Shown here: piece by piece, positions 44,782 through 55,743 of the stretch
Numbering within the stretch: the first letter of the stretch is position 1
How the letters are laid out: the number at the start of each line of letters is the position of its first letter
Assembly (NCBI GenBank): GCA_023078555.1
Contig: CM041204.1
Span: forward strand, 4,928,430-4,992,429
Origin: Ulva prolifera
Taxonomy: Eukaryota > Chlorophyta > Ulvophyceae > Ulvales > Ulvaceae
Direction: 5' to 3'
Length of the DNA stretch: 64,000 nucleotides
Position numbers and translations under genes: made by a program
Notes under the pieces: generated by a model
Database searches by the model: none
Seen by the model: only the letters and a program-made list of their open reading frames with translations
What the model was told of the DNA's origin: nothing

Positions 44782-47656
44782 ATGAGCAAGCCCCTTTCCT
44801 GTTTGCTATCCGTACGGGTCGATTTCAACTTTTCAGATCCGTGCTATGTCCTCCAGCTTGCATCCAGTTACAAGCCGGATCAAACAGAATGTGTGCTAGC
44901 TGCTGCGCTTTCTAACAACCAAATCAAGATTTTGAGTCATAACGCTGTAGATTTGCAATCAGTATGTTCCCTTCAAGGCCACTCAGATCGTGTGACCGAC
45001 ATTTCGGTGCCCAATGCGACATCTCCCTGGCTAGTTTTGAGTGCATCAGAAGACAAGACTATCAAACTATGGGATACAAGATGTAGTAAAGTGGCTGAAG
45101 AGTGCGCTTATGCGATGACATGCCTCAGAACGGGGCCAGGCAGTCAAAGCCATACAACATGTCCCACATGTGCAAACGCTGTGCTTGATTTGCTGACAAG
45201 CGCTATGCTCCAGATACACATGCACATCTGGAGAGTTATACTCATGTTCGGGCCATGATCACATTGTTGCCGGAGGATCAGATGGCACGGTCTGGTTCTG
45301 GGACAGGCGGAAACAGCAAGTCTTGCAACGATTGGATGACACCCACATGGACATGGTGACCGTCTGTAGATTTCATACTCATCGACCCAACATATTTTTT
45401 TCTGGATCGGATGACGGTCTTGTAGCAGCTTTTGACTTTTCAAACGGAGTCAATGAAGACGATGCTTTCCTTGTGCGCCCTGGGTGTGCATATGTTCATA
45501 GACATGGAGCGGGGATATCCATGCATTATCTGAAGCGAATATGTCATGTTACAACGTCTGCAAGGCGCAGAGCCCTCATATACTTGATCTGCAGGGCTGC
45601 AACATGTGCATGGCATGCAGGCTGCTCTCAATATCAGGAACTCGCCTGTGGAGCTTTCGTTCATGGGACAGGATCATGGTATGCTATGGTGTAGGACTGC
45701 GGCAGAGACTTTACATCTATGGAACTGGTCTCAGAGTGTGTCAGAACAGGCAGCTGACTACATGGCAGTGGAGGAAGATCCTGAGGCACAATCGGACAGT
45801 TGCGACATGATGGACATTCGGGAGCAGCTGAATGCAACATTGACGTCTGACCCCGGGAACTTCAAGGGCCAGGTGTGTTGCCTGCATCAATCATTTCCTG
45901 CAATTGCCACACATGCATTCAATAGTGAACTTGGTGACAGGCCTGTGTACCGCTCCCTGGCCTCAAAATTGGGTGTGGCGCTCCAGCTTTGTGCTGACTG
46001 GCCACATGGATGGCCAATTGCGCCGCCGTCATGCAGCGAATCCATGTCAGCATCAGAAAAAGTACGTTGTATGTTGTCCGTCAACCACATTACGCTGCAT
46101 GCCTGCGCAGCAGTACTGCTTCTGCAGACCGCGGACACCATCAATCCTGTGCAACTTAAACTGCAACTGCAATTCTGTGCAAGCTACCCCCTCCTTTTCA
46201 GAAGGTCGTGGTTTAGATTCTGCGTGCGCTTTGGGAAATCGAAGCAGCGGTACGTGACCACCTCGCTTAGCACAGGAGGAGGCCCTGTGAGTCGCGTACG
46301 GTTGTCTGAGGCGGGTTTCCAGGTGATTTACCCTTGCGGCATGTGGTCCCGTTCATTCGGAGTTGTCAATGTCCTCTAAAGGATACGGCTCAGTGAATCC
46401 AGGCTTACTTTTGTTTAGTTTAGCTCCCATCCAGTCAAGGGAAAGACGATCATATCAAACTCAGTCCAATCATACGCGCATGGCGCGGCATATCAGTCTT
46501 CTTCCATCAAGGCTGTGCCACACGGGGCACTTCTCAGCCCGAGTCTGAACTAGCAACTTTGAAGTACCTAGTCACTGTGTCGATGTACATAGCGCATACA
46601 TAGACAAATCATCGCCTCTTCAGCTGCGTGATGACTTTCCTTTGTGCGTGTTGCTCCCCTAGGGTGGTCCGTGTAGCGGTCTGCTTACCATGCCGGGGTC
46701 CACTGCAATGACGGTTCGCTGCATGGGCATGTTAAGGCTGCTTGTTGACACCACGATGTGAGAATTCATGCTTATGCGACAACGTTGCTTCACACATGCT
46801 AAACAACACTCTTGGTGCAGGTAGATTACATTGTGTCTTGCCACAATGCAGAGAATGGAAGCTTGTATGTCATTGCGGGCAGCAATGAAGGCTCTTTGGC
46901 CCTGTGTCAATTGTTAGCAGATAGTGATCTGTCGACAGCTAAAACTGGCAGGATTGCGATGCACCTGTGCGGAGGGCACATGGATGTGGTGCGGTGCTTC
47001 CATCAGTTTGCTTCAACAGTGCTTGCTTCACTGAATTTTGCACACACTGTCTGATGTGTGCTCTGCCACACGCTGAGATGTAGTTGTCAGTCTAACATTT
47101 TGTTTTATATTTGTCACGCTTCGGTTCCAAAATCAGGGTTGGCGGAGGGACTGGTACGACAACATAATCACGACTGCACCCGATGTTTGCTGGGTCTGTA
47201 TCGGGGAGTGGAGGTCAAATGTCTGTTGTCGCAACTATAGCCCAGGACAGCCCATACTGGTGCCGTTGTATCATCGTCCCAATGGATGTCAATTGTGGTG
47301 GGCAAGGTTCATTGGCACTGTTGGTGCCGGGGCCATCTTCGCAAATGCTGACTCCAGATCTGTACTCCAGCTCTGCCACTATGAAGGACGGTCCCACAGG
47401 GTCAGACCTCTTCGTTCTGTTTTGATTGTTGCACTGTTTTTGCTTTTGTGTCATCACAGTGCAGTTCACCACCTTGCAGGTGAGGTCAACTTTGGTGCAC
47501 GGTGATGTCATTGTCACTGGGGGAGAAGACGCCAGAATTTGTGTCTGGGGAGACGCTGACGCGCTGGAGGAGCAGATGCTGCAGGGCGTGGTGGAGGGGG
47601 TAGGTGGCGCTGTGCCGGCATCCTCCGTATCGCCACCCCGGCACAAGCCATACTGA
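44782..47656 (+). CDS. WD40 repeat protein, WDR89-like
   Basis: Start chosen at the ATG at 44782 (MSKPLSCLLSVRVDFNF); exon borders approximate. WD-type blades recognised in order: VCSLQGHSDRVTDIS followed by SASEDKTIKLWDTR; HDHIVAGGSDGTVWFWDRR; HTHRPNIFFSGSDDGLVAAF; NSPVELSFMGQDHGMLWC with ETLHLWNW; DMMDIREQL; VDYIVSCHNAENGSLYVIAG; and HGDVIVTGGEDARICVWGD close to the stop. The order, especially the segment combining SPVELSF, ETLHLW and DIREQL, resembles WDR89 homologues. Their molecular role is poorly known; a seven-bladed propeller acting as a protein platform is the general expectation. The region 46200-46800 between blades is non-coding and contains repeat copy B. Confidence 0.75.
46340..46424 (+). 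repeat. Dispersed ~85 bp repeat, copy B, inside the WDR89-like gene
   Basis: Second copy of the repeat at 1138-1222. It lies between recognisable WD40 coding segments of the 44782-47656 gene, so it is probably intronic. Confidence 0.75.
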
Positions 47657-48867
47657 GATACAATCCAAACATCTGCAACGTTGCAGACGCCCAGAACAAC
47701 TCCATCCTGCATTGTTGTGCTTTGGGACTATTGATAGGAATGTGATGATCCCATCAGGCAGTTATTGAGGACCAAGGTGCCCCACCCCGACCCTGACGTC
47801 GCTGTGCAGGTCTCTGGCTCAGATGTGGTCAGACATGATGTGTTCATGATGTTCAGGTTGCAGTTGTCGAGCGAAAGGCAGGACTGCATGGGTCCACAGG
47901 GTACGGTCAATAGGTCAAGGTAAATGCAGTGTATGGAGTGGGGTGAATCGTGACTGTGCCTTCTGAGCATGTGGAAAATGTTTGTGTGAAAAATTGACGT
48001 GTGCTCGCCCGGCACATCTCATATCAGAGGTTGCGTGGAGCACTGGTTACGGAATTAGTGTCTTGCCGTGATCCAGGCGCCAGTGTGGCCTGTGCCTAGT
48101 GGTGGTCTTCTTTCGGATAGAACTGTCCGTCACTGCCTGCTTGCTGTTGTGCCGGACGCAATCACAAGTCCACAGAGGAAACCCATCAATGGCCTGCAGT
48201 CCGTGTCCAAACTACCATTGAACGTGACGACGCTCATTGCCTTAATCTCCAGTGACACGATCAATGCTGCTGCTTGTGCCGGACCTGGCCGTGTCTTTCG
48301 AAGAGGCTAGATGCTTGGCATGCGATGAGACACTCTTTCGCTGTAATTTATGATGTCTATACGTGGTGATTGCCGGGACATCCCCAATGCCTTCAAACAA
48401 TTGCTTCGTGCATGAGGAGCTATGCATTCAAGAATAGCCGAACCCATGTCTTGCAAGTTCTGGGCAGATGGTACATCCGCAGAGGAAAAAATCAAGTCAG
48501 CAGATGCGTCTGTGAGTTGTTAGCAAACATAGGCCCTGGCTTGGCACACGGCCGCCCTCTTCGGCTTCGTATTCACGGGGTGCCAGGGCTCATAGTCGTG
48601 AGTTGATGCACATTCATTTAGGTCATTCATTTAAGTTCCACAGATACTGGTGTGATCCCTTGTACCTGCTGAATTATAGCGCTGATCTGCCGCCCTTGAG
48701 CGCAGAACACTGGATTGATGATTAGGTGGACCAACGTGCATCGGTCTACCAATTTACTCGGAGCTGATACCTAGTCATAGTCAGAGCTGGCCCCAATTGG
48801 ATGATCAAGGTGACATCTTGTCCCACCGGGGGTCTAGTATGACACAGGATTGTGAAATCGCTATGTG
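47657..48867. other. Region without a recognised gene between convergent genes
   Basis: It lies between the end of the WDR89-like gene and the end of the inositol monophosphatase gene. Frames at 48068-48310 (+) and 48307-48495 (-) were examined and match nothing I know. It probably holds both 3'UTRs. Confidence 0.45.
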
Positions 48868-50044
48868 TCAGCAAGGTGCAGAGGGCTCTTTGCTGCTAGT
48901 CTTGCAATCTTTGATGATGTCGGCCAATTGCTGTGCGATCGCTGGAGCACCACACAGCACTCTCCTGGCCATGACATCGAATGGCGCTCCAGACGGATCG
49001 AGGACAGTTCCACCTGCTTCCGTCACAATTAATGAACTCGCAGCGACATCCCAGGGTCCTCCAAAGCCTATCTCATAGAAGCCATCTAAACGCCCCATTG
49101 CCGTTGAAACCATGTCTAATGCACACGATCCAAGGGACCGTATGCTTCGGCTCGCTTCCACTGATTTGCACACACGATCGAAGATGGCCGTCACACTCTC
49201 ATGGTCGCGCAATGTACCGATCTCGGTTGCGAGAAGTGCATGTTGAATGTCTTGAGCCTCAGAAACATGAATTGGCTTGCCATTCAGTTTTGCACCACCC
49301 CCTTCCACAGCAGTGAAAAGCTCCTGAAGGACAGGGTTAAACACAACCGCCACGACCACCTGAAGCAACAGCCTAAAATCAATATTTCATTCGGAGCATT
49401 GTGGCATTGGCATTGAGCAGCAGGCTGCTGGCAACGCATACCTTCCGATCGATTGCCAGCCCAATGCACACACAGATGAAAGGAATCTTGTGGACAAAGT
49501 TGGTAGTGCCGTCTACAGGGTCGATGATCCACGTGGGACTGGACGTCAGCTTAGATGTTCCATTGACAGATGAATCTTCTTCACCAATGAAGGCATGATC
49601 TGGGAAAGAAGACTTGATGTGTTGTACAATCACTCGCTCGCACTCCTTGTCAGTCTCTGTGACCTGCACAGCGAAATTGGTGATCATCATTCGCGTAAGA
49701 ATTGGCATGGTGCCGCATAACGTGTTTGGCCTTCGCTCGTGAGGCCTTCCCCTCCTCTCGACCCACCACATGCTTTGGGTGATACAGCACATGCGGTAGT
49801 TGATGACAACGAGCCATGACTGGCGCTGCTGGCAATAGGTCACGTCAGATGCAATCATGCGGTGATGAGAGTCAAGCGTGCAGGATACTCTTTGCGTCGA
49901 AACGGTAACGAAAGCCCGAGAGCGCACCAGATCTGCGGTGCCCTTATGTTGCACGTTCCGAGGCTTGTCCCAAGCATCCAAGATAACGTCTCCAGCTGAT
50001 TTTGCAGCATCCACAGCAACGTCAAGGTATGTCTGCAGGTCCAT
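48868..50044 (-). CDS. Inositol monophosphatase family phosphatase
   Basis: Exon model complement(join(48868..49359, 49442..49663, 49928..50044)), 276 aa, phase 0 at both junctions. These Mg2+-dependent, Li+-sensitive enzymes dephosphorylate myo-inositol phosphates; plant relatives also act on L-galactose 1-phosphate or histidinol phosphate. Landmarks: VTETDKECE, IGEED, the metal-binding signature WIIDPVDGTTNFVH, GGGAKLNG, and the second signature GGPWDVAASSLIVTEAGG. Length matches the standard IMPase with no targeting extension, so a cytosolic enzyme is likely. The sequence is closest in style to true IMPase/VTC4, but substrate is not decided by sequence. It is divergently placed to TGD4, 401 bp apart. 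Confidence 0.93.
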
Positions 50045-50445
50045 GCTGTAGCGCCGTGATGCAGCAGTTTGACTTCGTCCGCAGCGTGAGTGTGAAACGG
50101 TTCTGCGCGTGTGACAGCGAGAACACGCAAGCGGCATCTGATACTGATACAAACGATGGAGGTGAGATTGTGCCGTTGTCCGTGCTGGATGTGTCCATGA
50201 ATAGCCGTGCATGTAAGGAATTGTTGTGTATGGCCGGAGCAAGCACGCGCACACACCAGTCGCACTCATGGTCACTTCTGCCAGGGCTCCGCGGACACAG
50301 CTGCGCAGTTCATGTTCTGTAGGGCAGAGTGCAGACAGGGAGTCGCAGCTATCAAACTAGACACGTTGTGCAGTGAAACGGGTTGCAGTGGCTGTGTATC
50401 TGCTTCGAGTTGACGAAGTCGTGATCGCATGCTGGCCATCGCACA
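50045..50445. promoter_or_regulatory. Shared divergent promoter region of IMPase and TGD4
   Basis: The two start codons face away from each other across 401 bp. A + strand frame (50002-50322) and a minus-strand frame (50022-50252) run across it, but both are by-products. No TATA box or known element is evident, so only the arrangement supports this call. Confidence 0.45.
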
Positions 50446-53028
50446 ATGCCTGGCAAAGCGCTGAAGTTCCAAGATGGCACTGCCACGGTCTCATGGAACA
50501 GCGAATCTGTTTCAACAGACACCATCGACGGAGTCACGCGATCATTACCTTGCGAGCCACATCCCCTGGGATTCGAAGCGCCCTCTGGCCTGTCTCGCGT
50601 TGCTCAGCTCTCCGCGGCACAGGCCGTGGGCATGCCATTTTTGCTTGCTTACTGCATGAATCAAGATGGTCTGGTAAGCTTCGACATGCTGATTGCTGGT
50701 ATGTCATGAACATCGAATGGGTAGTGTGGTTCTGTGGTGGCAAGCCGCGGATGTTCCATTCTACATGCAGGTAGCGGATAGAATCGTCATGCACCGAGGT
50801 GATAACTGTAATTGGCACAGCACTGTCCTGAGGCTTCGTATGTCCTCGTTTCTCGACAAAACCCAGCGGCAGACGCTACCCCAACGCTCACTAGGTATAT
50901 CAGCTCGGGCACGAGCAGCATTCCCACACCAAGATCAAGGCAGCACACACGCAAAGGCACCCGTCACGCTCAACGCTGCAGCGGACATAATTAGTCTCGA
51001 TCGGATGGGGTTCCTCTCCTACAACAATTTCACACCATCCCACCTCCCGTCCAGCACGGTGGTACTACGGAAGAACATGCAAGCTGGCCAGCGCATGGTT
51101 GTGGCTGCACATGTCAATCGTCAATTCTCACATGCAACGGGCTGGCGCCAGGTAAGTGATGGTCAATCTGCATGTAGTTTTTAGCTTCCGCACTTCATCC
51201 AGAGTAGGCTTCATCGGTCGATGTCGGATTGGTGTGGGGTTGGGACAAAAGTTCAGCTCCGCAGCAAGCCAGATGACGTTCATCACTGCTGAAATGTTGT
51301 GTCCACGACGCAATACATGTGCTGCGTCGCCTGCAGGTTCCCCTGGTGTTCAACGCTGACTGGGTAGCCAATCCCCGATCTGCACCTTGCACTCTACGCG
51401 CTGGTGTTTCGCATGTGTCAACAGACACTAATGATGATGCGACTTGGACATTCCCAACATTGTCGCATCACCTGTGCCTCCATAGTGCTGCTGTGCTGAC
51501 AGCCTCCTTCTCCAGCCGACCACCAGGTGGGAACGCCACAGCAGAGGACGAGGCACAAGGCAGCGGCGAGGCGTTGGACCTCGAGCAACTTCGCGGTGCA
51601 GAGGCTCCATCAGACCTGGTCAGCGTTCGAGTGAAGCTACCGGATGGAACGATCGAGGTGTGTTGTTTCAACACAGCCGTGCCCACGTCCACCGGTATAT
51701 GCTGGCAGAGCAGGCGCCTGGCCACTGTGCCGCTCGTTTCTATGAAGCAATGTATGGCCACAATCTTCAATGGTGCTTGTTGTGGCTGCACACCTGCCAC
51801 AATGCATGCTCGGAGTGTGTGCGCTGCACTGTCCATGTACCATGCATGCGTCGTACACATGACCTGTAACTGTGGAGCCGATGATGTGCAGAACCTCGGC
51901 AAGCACCAGCCGCACATCACGATTGCACACAAGGACATGCGGCCTAGCTTGGCAAGCATCAGTTCCCTTGGCAAATCGGACGACGGTGGCAGCCAAGCGC
52001 CTTGCAGCTCCAGCGCAGCCATGCACCAGTCAGAAGGGCCTTTGTCCCACGCACACACCTCCGCAGCAACAGCGGCGTGTTGCGGTGGCTCAAGTAGCTC
52101 TAAATCTCCAGACTCACAGCCTGCAGAAGTACACAGACCGCTAGGCGGGCTCTTGCACCTCGACAAGGACTCGTTTGAGCATGTGGTCCACGACTTGCAA
52201 GACAAAGTCACCGAGGTGTCCACGCTACTGAAAGGAACAACCGCATCAGGAGTGCTGCACAAGTTACGGTCGAGTGAGAAGACTTTGAAGGAAACGCGGG
52301 GGAAGGTCCAGGATGCACAGAAGAAAGTGAAGGATGGGCGATGGCAGAAGGCGCTCAGGGGTGGGCCAAGTAAGTGGCTTGCACGGCGGTCTGTGCCGTG
52401 GCTGTGGAATGTATCGCCTGGGGCTAGTGCTTCAGTCCAGCTCGGTGCTGCTGGCCGCCTCCCTGTGGACTCGCAGGAAGTTGTGCGGCTGCTGCTTGGC
52501 CGTGGGGAGGGGCCACGCCCGGGTGTGAGTTCACAGAACGGATCGCTGTGGGGCTCACTCTTTGCGCCCCTTGCGCATCGCCTGTGCATGCAGCCATTGC
52601 TGCGTGCTCGCCTGGAGGGGACAGTAGGCAAGTTCCGGAGTATAACGGGCGATCACACGAGCGCCGTTCTCGAATTAGAAACTTGCAGCAGGGCTGTGGG
52701 GGCAGCACGTGCAGGCCCGGAGCTGCTTCAGTCGCAGCAACCGCCTGGGCTACGCCACGTAGTATCGCTGTCGGCAAAGCAGCAAATTGTGGGGCCTGTA
52801 CGTGCCTGTGTTGATCTGCGGTGGGAGGTGGGTTCATCTGCTCAGTCAGCAGGAGATGACGTAGCACGTGGAGGGCCCAGCTTGGGGCGCATCCAGCGCT
52901 ACTGCCAAGGGCTAACGGCACGGCATACCGGTCTGAATGTGGGCGTTGATGCGTCTTTTGGTGTAGTGAGGGCGGCTGCATGGTACTCAATGCATCATAG
53001 ACAAGGGATGGTTGAATTACGGGTTTGA
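50446..53028 (+). CDS. TGD4: TGD4-like outer-envelope lipid-transfer protein
   Basis: Exon model join(50446..50673, 50771..51151, 51337..51657, 51892..53028), 688 aa, phase 0 at all junctions, with strong GTAAGC and GTAAGT donors. TGD4 is a beta-barrel protein of the chloroplast outer envelope that binds phosphatidic acid and helps import ER-made lipid for thylakoid galactolipids, with the TGD1-3 ABC transporter. Family features: the N-terminal DGVTRSLPCEPHPLG block (plant: DGAARTVPDDPLPLG), C-terminal VSLSAKQQIVGPVRACVDL (plant: VSLQQQIVGPFSFKVE), and the terminal strand GMVELRV. It is about 200 residues longer than the plant protein. Much of the extra length is a disordered, Ser/His-rich stretch and a Lys-rich coiled coil (EVSTLLKGTTASGVLHKLRS) encoded around 51960-52360. 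Central regions are weakly conserved, as is usual for this family. Confidence 0.8.
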
Positions 53029-53526
53029 GTTCCTAGTGATGGTGTCGTGAGGAGCGTAAGAATGAAAGTGTGAGACAGGCAGTGCAAGATCATTTATCGG
53101 TATCAGTGACATTATGCTGCTCCTGCCATGTGTCCGCGAACTTGTTGTCCAGGCACACTGATGTGTTTGCCGTGCATGTCCCGAGCCACCCGCCAGAACG
53201 GAACCATCTCAGAGATATATGTGCCCTGTGGACATCGATTTTATTGTGTCGATGTTGTCGCCGTATGATCGTTCCTGGGGCGAGTCGGGCGGTGGGCGAG
53301 AGATGTAATTCAGGGCGCATTCGTCGCAGTGGCCACGGGAGCAATCGCTTGCATAGGAACTCGTGCCAGACACGAGCCTGAGTTTACAAGACCTTAGCCT
53401 CGCACTCTTGCGGCTGATCATTCGCACTACCAAAATGCATAGGATGTGAACTGCTGCTTGACGTGGATCCGTCTATTCGGATGCGACATATGCGTTCTCT
53501 TCAGCGTTGGACTGTAAGAGTGTAAA
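53029..53526. other. Intergenic region, no gene; possible TGD4 poly(A) signal
   Basis: TGTAA at 53304-53308 could serve TGD4, 276 bases past its stop. No other feature seen. Confidence 0.4.
53304..53308 (+). terminator. Possible TGTAA poly(A) signal of TGD4
   Basis: TGTAA in a region without coding features downstream of TGD4. Confidence 0.35.
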
Positions 53527-55010
53527 ATGCCAAGATTTGAACCGCCGGAATGGTCCAGCCCCCCACAGAGCACGATATGTCTCCAGGTGTGTTCCTCGGC
53601 GGCTTGTTCATTTCTGCTGTTCCAAAGAGTATTCCGTTGGTCCGAACGTATCAGAGCCTGTTGCAGTTCAACGGCAGCATTGCAAGAACAGACGAGAAGC
53701 CGTACTATGTGATGGGCAGGTATGCTGTCCCCGGACATGCTGCAAGCTTTAGTCTCGTATGCATGTGATCTTCGTTGCTTCTCGCGACAAGTCCAGGATG
53801 CGCTGGTCACGACGTTTAAAAAACGCAGCATGTATCGCGCCATGCAAGCGGAGCCGCATGTGTACAGAGACAAGGAGTCCGTGGATATTCACTTGGACTC
53901 CGAAGCGGTATCTAGGAACCATGCAGCAATTGTGCATCACACAACAGGGAAGGTTTACATTATCGATTTGCATTCGGTGCGTTCCGTTTCGTGACACCTT
54001 TGCGCCTTGAAAGACACATGCACGCAACTCCCGGGATCAATGTTCATCTGTCCCCTCTATTTCAAGAGGCGTCTGAGATGTTTGTGGATGCCCGAGACTG
54101 CGCCCTTGTTTACAGAGCCATGGGACGTTCGTGAATGGATCCCAGCTGGAAACGTACAAGCCTACCAAGCTACAGGACGGCCAAGAGTTGCAATTTGGAG
54201 GCTTGCCTACAAAGTACATAGTCAAGATGTCGCAAAGCTCCGGTGCGTTGCTGTGGGCTGCAAACTTGCACTGTTGCTCCCCCAAACACGGTGCACCCAG
54301 ATGGGCCCCCCACGGCCTCGATGCCGTTCGGTCCCAATTCAATGATCTCTGTGTTATCTGATGGATTTCACTGCAACCAATGCAAGCACCAAACTCGAAT
54401 CTCTTGCTGCTTCACCGTTCACACTCGCATCTTTTACACCCGTGCTGATTTAGTCTGAAACTGTGTGCATTAGTGACATACATCATGTGCAGGGGCTCCA
54501 GCGTCGTATAGGGCGTCGCATTTACTAGTCAAGCACGCAAATGTGAGAAATCCCAGGTCGTGGAAGGAGGATCCTGTAACGCGGAGTGAGCAGGAGGCGC
54601 TGCAGATGATTGAAGGCTTCCATGCCCAGCTGGTAGCCGATGACCCAGCCACTCTGTCTCAGCGATTTGCCGACCTGGCCAAAGTCGAAAGTCACTGCAG
54701 CAGTGCTAAGAGAGGCGGTGACCTGGGAGAATTCAAGTATGATCCCAAGATGCATCGTTGACCAGCCAGAGGCTGAGCATTCTTGAAGCTTTGAGGAAGT
54801 AGACTGACCACATGCTTATACAGCTGACATTTTAAGCATCACACTGCTGCCGTCCTACACTGCGCAACAATGAAAACATTTGTTTTATGCTGCAGGTCTG
54901 GGCAAATGATGAAGCCGTTTGAGGAGGCAACAGCAGTCCTGAGGCCTGGTGAACTCAGTGGCCCTGTATTCACCGATTCGGGAGTGCACCTGATTCTGCG
55001 AACTGCATAG
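53527..55010 (+). CDS. FHA-parvulin fusion: forkhead-associated domain plus Pin1-type prolyl isomerase
   Basis: Exon model join(53527..53586, 53667..53719, 53868..53976, 54116..54242, 54493..54736, 54896..55010), 235 aa, every splice phase consistent. Residues about 10-115 form an FHA domain, which binds phosphothreonine. All key positions are present: [10 protein letters not shown], the VSRNHA motif, and SHGTFVNG. After a short linker the rest is a complete Pin1-class parvulin: [30 protein letters not shown] with the catalytic-site Cys, [10 protein letters not shown], and [17 protein letters not shown] at the C-terminus. One of the two phosphate-loop arginines of human Pin1 is replaced by Asn (VRNP for SRRP). 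Animal and fungal Pin1 use an N-terminal WW domain and plant Pin1 has none; trypanosomatid Par42/Par45 have the FHA arrangement. Likely role: phospho-dependent proline isomerisation, probably nuclear. Confidence 0.92.
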
Positions 55011-55743
55011 AATCCCATTGGGGGGTTTTCTGGTGTTTATGTGACACGTTTATCGGAGAAGTGTCTGTCTGAATATGATCCGTGCATTCTGATGTGCAAT
55101 TTGCATGGCTAAGGCGGGCAATTCCATGCAACATGCCTAGTATGCACTTGAGAGCAGTTGCGGGTGTGCGAAAGGTTGCATCGGTGTGATTGGTGCACTA
55201 TCTTGCCAGCTCGATCTGGGCGTGTAATCACGGCAAGCACTGGTCCAATTATGCACTAATATCGCTGCACACCTTCAATGACAACGCATCGGAGGGTTGA
55301 GGGCGAGGTGGGGGTGTGCCTTGTAGTCACTGAATCGCGGCAGCGGCAGGAGACGATTGATCGCCGTGCCCGACGGTGAGCCGGGAAACATGCGGCGTTG
55401 GCGCATCGACGAACAGGTAAGAAATGATGACGGTAATCTCTGATGCAGCATGGATCTTGCATCGTCTACGTTCAAGTACCCGTAGATGTGAGTCTGGTGT
55501 ACGACGCCCGCCCATCAAGCTGCCTTGGCCTCCTGCTCCTTCCACAACGGCAGCCGTACAATAGCTCATGCAGTAGGACAGTGACCATTGTGTACCCAAT
55601 TTGCCATTACGTGCACTTGAGCGGCGCTGCCAGTCACAAGCGAGCTGTTTGCATCAGCGGCAGTCCGCGTTGCCGTCGCTCTCTATTGTCCTGGAATCCA
55701 CCCGGTGTGATCGCGTTCAGTCGCGTTCGCTGCTGTACGCAGC
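55011..55743. other. Intergenic region; possible poly(A) signal for the FHA-parvulin gene
   Basis: TGTAA lies at 55223-55227. Minus-strand frames around 55256-55599 contain some protein-like stretches (LPLPRFSDYKAHPHLALNP) and might belong to an unrecognised minus gene divergent from URB1. I could not build one. Confidence 0.4.
55223..55227 (+). terminator. Possible TGTAA poly(A) signal of the FHA-parvulin gene
   Basis: TGTAA 212 bases after the stop codon. Confidence 0.35.
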
